A DNA stretch of 64,000 bases from Hetaerina americana (taxonomy: Eukaryota > Arthropoda > Insecta > Odonata > Calopterygidae): contig JAKTNV010000005.1 in the NCBI GenBank assembly GCA_022747635.1, positions 44,003,238 to 44,067,237 of the forward strand. Direction: 5' to 3'. A model generated the notes under the pieces. That model ran no database searches. It was not told the DNA's origin and saw only the letters and a list, made by a program, of their open reading frames with translations. Numbering within the stretch: position 1 is the first letter of the stretch; each line of letters opens with the position of its first letter. Positions 63,201 through 64,000 of the stretch are shown here, one piece after another. The position numbers and the translations under genes were made by a program.

Positions 63201-63307
63201 TATTGGAACCTCTAGCAAGAGAAATGAGGTACCCAGTGGTATCACTACAAATGGGTAATGATGCCCCAACATCCTCTATCCCAGATATGGCTTCATATCT
63301 CATCAAG
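24149..63307 (+). CDS. FASN: Type I fatty acid synthase, 31 coding exons, 3' end outside window
   Basis: Cytosolic multifunctional enzyme that builds palmitate from acetyl-CoA, malonyl-CoA and NADPH. The spliced frame gives 2311 residues in the order KS (about 1-420), AT (about 510-830), DH (about 870-1110), non-catalytic methyltransferase-like/structural region (about 1110-1530), ER (about 1535-1850), KR (about 1850-2100), ACP (about 2145-2205) and thioesterase start. Catalytic residues seen: KS Cys166, His298, Lys335, His340; AT Ser603, His705; DH His898, Asp1059; ER GSGGVG at 1647-1652; KR Lys1969, Ser1995, Tyr2008; ACP Ser2164. All are at the expected spacing from the vertebrate enzyme. 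Start chosen at ATG 24149 (A at -3), the first in-frame ATG after a 3' splice site at 24108-24109; the product then begins as FASN proteins do. Every junction is GT/AG with matching phase. Insect FASN is about 2400 residues or more, so roughly 100-200 residues, including the thioesterase active site, lie beyond 64000. No stop or frameshift interrupts it. Confidence 0.97.
24605..24757 (+). CDS. FASN: FASN exon 2 (KS)
   Basis: Residues 48-98. Acceptor ttactttcaaag; donor gtaatg. Contains [20 protein letters not shown] and [15 protein letters not shown], the conserved KS N-lobe where family members have a DPQ-like motif. Confidence 0.93.
24991..25164 (+). CDS. FASN: FASN exon 3 (KS)
   Basis: Residues 99-156. 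Contains [16 protein letters not shown] and [12 protein letters not shown], the conserved segment just before the nucleophile elbow. Donor gtatat is weak but is the only one keeping phase 1 into exon 4. Confidence 0.93.
25772..25972 (+). CDS. FASN: FASN exon 4 (KS active-site cysteine)
   Basis: Residues 157-223. Holds VDTACSSS with the condensing Cys166, then [12 protein letters not shown] and [17 protein letters not shown]. Acceptor ttacttccttag; donor gtaatc. Confidence 0.96.
26659..26897 (+). CDS. FASN: FASN exon 5 (KS, first catalytic His)
   Basis: Residues 224-303. Reads [18 protein letters not shown], then [11 protein letters not shown] and ends EAHGTGTK with His298. Acceptor aactctcag; donor gtatga. 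Ends in phase 0. Confidence 0.96.
27339..27581 (+). CDS. FASN: FASN exon 6 (KS, Lys/His)
   Basis: Residues 304-384. Starts [28 protein letters not shown] carries Lys335 and His340 that complete the KS active site. 243 bases, phase 0 to 0. Donor gtaatt. Confidence 0.96.
27672..27875 (+). CDS. FASN: FASN exon 7 (KS C-terminus, linker)
   Basis: Residues 385-452. [14 protein letters not shown] is the conserved end of the KS fold; the KS-AT linker starts at about [10 protein letters not shown]. Phase 0 to 0, separated from exon 6 by a 90-base intron, the shortest in the gene. Confidence 0.95.
27986..28144 (+). CDS. FASN: FASN exon 8 (KS-AT linker)
   Basis: Residues 453-505. Contains [18 protein letters not shown] and GHTLL, typical of the linker before AT in animal FASN. 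Phase 0 to 0, donor gtaggc. Confidence 0.93.
28922..29152 (+). CDS. FASN: FASN exon 9 (AT N-terminus)
   Basis: Residues 506-582. [20 protein letters not shown] is the AT opening; [10 protein letters not shown] closes the exon. Acceptor cattcttcag, preceded by a long pyrimidine-rich stretch from 28780. Confidence 0.96.
29778..29967 (+). CDS. FASN: FASN exon 10 (AT active-site serine)
   Basis: Residues 583-645. [17 protein letters not shown] carries the acyl-accepting Ser603 in the GHSxGE elbow. Donor gtacga, phase 1, followed by a 2461-base intron containing a mariner remnant. Confidence 0.96.
30280..30965 (-). pseudogene. Mariner transposase remnant in FASN intron 10
   Basis: Minus-strand pieces: [63 protein letters not shown] and [14 protein letters not shown]. 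These match the order of HTH to first-Asp regions in mariner transposases. Many stops and CpG loss make it an old copy. No catalytic triad remains. Confidence 0.75.
32429..32658 (+). CDS. FASN: FASN exon 11 (AT, catalytic His)
   Basis: Residues 646-722. [14 protein letters not shown] is the conserved AT core and IAYHSRYI supplies His705. Donor gtaagt. Confidence 0.96.
33262..33515 (-). pseudogene. Reverse transcriptase fragment in FASN intron 11
   Basis: Minus strand reads [18 protein letters not shown], then after a +1 frameshift [19 protein letters not shown], where the FADD box has become FEDD. A short, dead non-LTR retrotransposon piece. Confidence 0.7.
33794..34101 (+). CDS. FASN: FASN exon 12 (AT C-terminus)
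   Basis: Residues 723-824 plus two bases. Contains [29 protein letters not shown] and [15 protein letters not shown], the standard FASN post-AT region. Donor gtgagt at 34102. Confidence 0.95.
34898..35042 (+). CDS. FASN: FASN exon 13 (AT-DH linker)
   Basis: Residues 825-873. [20 protein letters not shown] then [12 protein letters not shown], the conserved segment leading into DH. Acceptor tattttattttag; donor gtgagt. Confidence 0.95.
35146..35262 (+). CDS. FASN: FASN exon 14 (DH catalytic His)
   Basis: Residues 874-912. [20 protein letters not shown] holds His898 in the HxxxG context of the first DH hot-dog fold. Only 103 bases of intron separate it from exon 13. Confidence 0.96.
36147..36266. 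repeat. Foldback MITE-like element, copy 2
   Basis: Arms ttattaaatgaagaata...ccactgtcc and complement meet at ctaggac. The same tail as copy 1 (ccacaaagttgagc, gggaacaatt) follows to 36266. The inner palindrome of copy 1 is absent, so this copy is shorter. Lies in FASN intron 14. Confidence 0.8.
36665..36773 (+). CDS. FASN: FASN exon 15 (DH)
   Basis: Residues 913-948. [12 protein letters not shown] and [14 protein letters not shown] match the DH strand after the catalytic helix. Acceptor catatttttag; donor gtaaga, phase 1. Confidence 0.93.
36985..37340. repeat. CpG-rich insertion carrying the tRNA-like sequence
   Basis: This block in FASN intron 15 is conspicuously richer in CpG (gcgcctcgcgcacgactacg) than the intron around it, indicating a younger insertion. 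Its ends are not fixed. The 3' segment (ctctgaaatt ... attaaaatgcac) resembles the foldback at 43295. Confidence 0.45.
37194..37267 (+). repeat. tRNA-like sequence inside a foldback
   Basis: 74 bases fold as a near-complete cloverleaf: acceptor 6 of 7 pairs (cgcctcg/caaggcg), D stem gctt/aagc, anticodon stem ctcga/ttgag and T stem ctggg/cccag, with perfect B box gggttcgagtccc. The anticodon position reads GGA (Ser), but U33 is replaced by C, an extra base lies before the D stem, and the long serine variable arm is missing. So it is more likely a SINE head than a working tRNA. aatttcagag (37174) and ctctgaaatt (37281) flank it. Confidence 0.6.
38787..39068 (+). CDS. FASN: FASN exon 16 (DH)
   Basis: Residues 949-1042. 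Includes [15 protein letters not shown], the conserved DH motif. About 30 preceding residues ([15 protein letters not shown] and an Asn-rich run) look like a loop expansion. Acceptor attctatttcag; donor gtaagc. Confidence 0.95.
39198..39377 (+). CDS. FASN: FASN exon 17 (DH catalytic Asp)
   Basis: Residues 1043-1102. [12 protein letters not shown] holds Asp1059 of the second hot-dog fold; [18 protein letters not shown] follows as in other FASNs. Intron 16 is only 129 bases. Acceptor gaaatgaag lacks a good pyrimidine tract, but reading frame and homology fix it. Confidence 0.94.
40385..40680 (-). pseudogene. Mariner transposase C-terminal remnant in FASN intron 17
   Basis: Minus strand reads [20 protein letters not shown], the region around the last catalytic Asp, followed by a decayed C-terminus (KVKAAVN ... 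GKNTLSS). Stops and frameshifts throughout. Confidence 0.65.
41042..41100. repeat. CpG-rich dispersed repeat (ccccgcaagccgcc type)
   Basis: tacatctacatctacataat followed by ccccgcaagccgccgcaagg and gtgtggcgggg. It resembles a short repeat I recall from several arthropod genomes. It is very CpG-rich against a CpG-poor intron, so it is probably a recent insertion. Its extent to the right, perhaps to 41450, is unclear. Confidence 0.5.
41847..42226 (+). CDS. FASN: FASN exon 18 (pseudo-methyltransferase/structural region)
   Basis: Residues 1103-1229. [12 protein letters not shown] is conserved; the second half is a Pro/Ser/Thr-rich linker into the non-catalytic methyltransferase-like fold. No methyltransferase cofactor motif is seen, as expected for animal FASN. 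Acceptor catgctgcag; donor gtaaga. Confidence 0.92.
43295..43368. repeat. Foldback element without tRNA-like centre
   Basis: Inverted arms of about 28-30 bases around agggcaaatgaatttt; right arm acactttgaaat...aaaatgtg. Similar in arm sequence to the structure around the tRNA-like sequence at 37194. Lies in FASN intron 18. Confidence 0.6.
43496..43903 (+). CDS. FASN: FASN exon 19 (structural region, polyQ)
   Basis: Residues 1230-1365. Carries a run of six glutamines (1278-1283) after a Gly/Ser/Asn-rich stretch, then [13 protein letters not shown] and [13 protein letters not shown]. Phase 0 to 0, donor gttagt. Confidence 0.91.
44536..44688. repeat. Foldback MITE-like element
   Basis: Arms of about 37 bases (tgaaaaaataaaact, ccactgattttta and complements). 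The centre carries catcatcagatgatgatg. Lies in FASN intron 19. Confidence 0.75.
45008..45222 (+). CDS. FASN: FASN exon 20 (pseudo-KR)
   Basis: Residues 1366-1436. [19 protein letters not shown] is the highly conserved FASN structural motif. Acceptor tttttacag; donor gttttc is weak, but it joins exon 21 to give ENARCVIIDD in frame. Confidence 0.92.
45723..45986 (+). CDS. FASN: FASN exon 21 (pseudo-KR/ER boundary)
   Basis: Residues 1437-1524. WGSMRHLPI and [18 protein letters not shown] match the FASN segment that leads into ER. Acceptor tttttttaaag; donor gttagt at 45987. Confidence 0.94.
46890..47013 (+). CDS. FASN: FASN exon 22 (ER start)
   Basis: Residues 1525-1566. [19 protein letters not shown] is the enoyl reductase N-terminal signature. 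Followed by the largest intron, 4459 bases, which holds the nested retrotransposon and mariner. Confidence 0.96.
48015..48250 (+). pseudogene. Non-LTR retrotransposon tail remnant
   Basis: Reads [16 protein letters not shown] and later [24 protein letters not shown] with stops between. This is the post-RT tail of a non-LTR element, with a related tail at 55440. Confidence 0.5.
49654..50406 (+). mobile_element. Internally deleted mariner nested in the retrotransposon
   Basis: 753 bases with identical 33-base inverted ends (starting cgagggtcatccggaaag) and TA duplicated at 49652 and 50407. Frame 49806-50213 encodes the N-terminal helix-turn-helix region ([48 protein letters not shown]). It then jumps to a C-terminal tail, [20 protein letters not shown], in another frame. 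The whole DDE catalytic core is deleted, so it can move only with help from a full-length relative. CpG content is high, marking a young insertion. Confidence 0.92.
50973..50995. repeat. (ATT)n retrotransposon tail
   Basis: Seven or more ATT units directly after the retrotransposon 3' end. Confidence 0.85.
51473..51649 (+). CDS. FASN: FASN exon 23 (ER)
   Basis: Residues 1567-1625. [20 protein letters not shown] and [15 protein letters not shown], both strongly conserved. Acceptor ttttatgaattag, donor gtaagt. Confidence 0.96.
52513..52692 (+). CDS. FASN: FASN exon 24 (ER NADPH site)
   Basis: Residues 1626-1685. [16 protein letters not shown] contains the ER nucleotide-binding glycine motif; [12 protein letters not shown] follows. 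Phase 0 to 0, donor gttagt. Confidence 0.96.
53009..53207 (+). CDS. FASN: FASN exon 25 (ER)
   Basis: Residues 1686-1751. [28 protein letters not shown] and [12 protein letters not shown] are hallmark ER sequences. Donor gtatgt, phase 1. Confidence 0.96.
54607..54787 (+). CDS. FASN: FASN exon 26 (ER C-terminus)
   Basis: Residues 1752-1811 plus two bases. [19 protein letters not shown] then [11 protein letters not shown] and VEQAFR. Acceptor tctccatag; donor gtacaa is unusual, but exon 27 continues as [12 protein letters not shown]. Confidence 0.94.
55063..55414. repeat. 176-bp tandem duplication
   Basis: Two head-to-tail units (55063-55238 and 55239-55414), each starting ttaaccaagggccataattt. 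They differ at roughly a dozen positions by eye. Non-coding; lies in FASN intron 26, just before a retrotransposon tail. Confidence 0.9.
55430..55675 (+). pseudogene. Non-LTR retrotransposon tail remnant
   Basis: Reads [20 protein letters not shown] then [12 protein letters not shown]. The EGRML motif and following basic stretch match the remnant at 48015. Decayed; in FASN intron 26. Confidence 0.5.
56777..56934 (+). CDS. FASN: FASN exon 27 (ER-KR linker)
   Basis: Residues 1812-1864. [19 protein letters not shown] ends ER; MSYVIIG opens KR. Donor gtaaat, phase 1. Confidence 0.94.
58869..59116 (+). CDS. FASN: FASN exon 28 (KR NADPH site)
   Basis: Residues 1865-1947. [18 protein letters not shown] is the KR Rossmann motif; VDAIFNLAA ends the exon. 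Acceptor ggttttttgcag, donor gtaagt. Confidence 0.96.
59449..60037 (+). CDS. FASN: FASN exon 29 (KR catalytic core)
   Basis: Residues 1948-2143, the longest exon (589 bases). LLENQT, KPK (Lys1969), FSSVSCGRG (Ser1995), TYGLANS (Tyr2008) and [13 protein letters not shown] are seen. Between GDVGLV and VVGGTL lies a Gly/Ala/Pro-rich insertion about 29 residues longer than the vertebrate enzyme (about 2044-2081). Donor gtatgc. Confidence 0.96.
61268..61510 (+). repeat. tRNA-derived SINE copy before ACP exon
   Basis: Head atggggtgtgatagcctagc, B-box-like gggctcaaatcgggg and tail aaccaaactaactttcagtttgattgctg. It ends about 55 bases before the 3' splice site of exon 30. Confidence 0.65.
61566..61768 (+). 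CDS. FASN: FASN exon 30 (acyl carrier protein)
   Basis: Residues 2144-2211. [19 protein letters not shown] carries Ser2164, the 4'-phosphopantetheine attachment site in the DSM context. Acceptor tacaacttcttcag lies about 55 bases after the end of a SINE copy. Confidence 0.96.
61809..62056 (+). repeat. tRNA-derived SINE copy after ACP exon
   Basis: Head atggggtgtggtagtccagg, B-box-like ggtatggttccc, body ctcaagctgagtgatttttc, then cctaccttgatgtgtgaatt shared with the copy at 22950. Starts 40 bases after the donor of exon 30. Confidence 0.7.
63008..63307 (+). CDS. FASN: FASN exon 31 (thioesterase start)
   Basis: Residues 2212-2311. [19 protein letters not shown] resembles the thioesterase opening; ends MASYLIK at donor gtaaat. 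The GxSxG nucleophile is not yet reached and the gene continues past 64000. Confidence 0.9.
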
Positions 63308-63462
63308 GTAAATGTGAGAAGACATTGTTACCAAGAGGGGAGGAGAAGGGAAAGAGCATAACCTCCTTTGGATTTTTGGTGGTGTCATAAATTTCAAATA
63401 CACTACACCCTACTAGCACAAAAAGGTTGAGATTGGAATTCAAGGATATCTTGTAATACATA

Positions 63463-63530
63463 CAGGGTGTGGCAACATAATTTAAAGGGGTTTTGCTTTA
63501 TACAAAAGGAAGTTATGTTGCAGCACCCTG
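63463..63530. mobile_element. 68-bp mariner-type MITE
   Basis: Inverted ends cagggtgtggcaacataa and, in complement, cagggtgctgcaacataa, flanked by TA on both sides (63461 and 63531). Too short to encode anything. Lies just after FASN exon 31. Confidence 0.75.
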
Positions 63531-64000
63531 TATTTGGGAATCCCTGTTTAATATCTATCATATCCTTTCTGGCTTGTAATAGTCATAACTGATGCCACTG
63601 ATTACAATCACTAAAAATTCAGGCCTAAAAACCCAATTCAATTGCTCTATAAACAATTTTAAGATCAGAAGCATTAAGTCAAGTTTACAATATAATACAG
63701 TTAATGTGTCAAATTCAATGTCATTAGTGGAAAATCTGTACAGTAACAAGGCTTAGTGAATATGAGGAGTGTCAGATATGCATTTAAGATCTTAACTCAT
63801 TGCCATATTTGATGCCATGCAAGGACACGAAGCACCAGCATATCAGTCATAACCTCATTTCTAGGGAACACACAAGAAAAAAGTTTTCAATCTATGCAAA
63901 AGCATGACACCAACTTAATTTTTTGGTTTCTTTTAATAATTCACTCAGTAAAAAGAGCATGCACTTTTTTGTTAGGATTGGTTGAGACAGAAAATGATCA

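Noticed and set aside
1..64000. CRISPR arrays, rRNA genes, prokaryotic operons
   Set aside because: No regularly spaced repeats or rRNA-like blocks; the gene is intron-rich and eukaryotic.

Overview
The window is arthropod nuclear DNA, most probably insect: AT-rich, with large introns full of degenerate mariner transposons, non-LTR retrotransposons, tRNA-derived SINEs and foldback MITEs. It carries one clearly supported protein-coding gene, an animal type I fatty acid synthase (FASN) on the + strand. I resolved 31 coding exons between 24149 and 63307. All are joined by GT/AG introns, and all phases are mutually consistent. They encode 2311 codons: KS, acyl/malonyl transferase, DH, pseudo-methyltransferase/structural region, ER, KR, ACP and the first part of the thioesterase. 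The gene runs off the right edge before the thioesterase catalytic serine.

Layout. 1-2.6 kb is AT-rich and CpG-poor, possibly the intron of a minus-strand gene lying to the left; a candidate first exon sits near 2603-2770. 2.8-20 kb is CpG-normal, apparently intergenic sequence with foldback elements, a broken non-LTR retrotransposon (about 11.9-14.0 kb), a minus-strand mariner remnant (15.6-16.2 kb), SINE copies and a GC-rich block at 18.2-18.5 kb ending in a consensus splice donor. That block is the best candidate for the FASN promoter and non-coding first exon. A deleted mariner with its inverted repeats lies at 20.5-21.0 kb. From about 21.2 kb rightward the DNA becomes strongly CpG-depleted, and this coincides with the FASN transcription unit.

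The FASN introns hold further repeats: mariner remnants (30.3-31.0 and 40.4-40.7 kb), a minus-strand RT fragment (33.3-33.5 kb), a tRNA-like cloverleaf inside a foldback (37.2 kb), several MITE-like hairpins, a 176-bp tandem duplication (55.1-55.4 kb) and SINEs on both sides of the ACP exon. Intron 22 holds a nested insertion: a non-LTR retrotransposon whose reverse transcriptase frame is split by a 753-bp mariner with perfect 33-bp terminal repeats. The frame reads straight through once the mariner and one TA copy are ignored.

I found no undescribed multi-gene system. The points most worth a second look are the nested transposon chronology, the CpG step that delimits the gene, the 29-residue insertion in the ketoreductase, and the foldback-tRNA-like repeat family.
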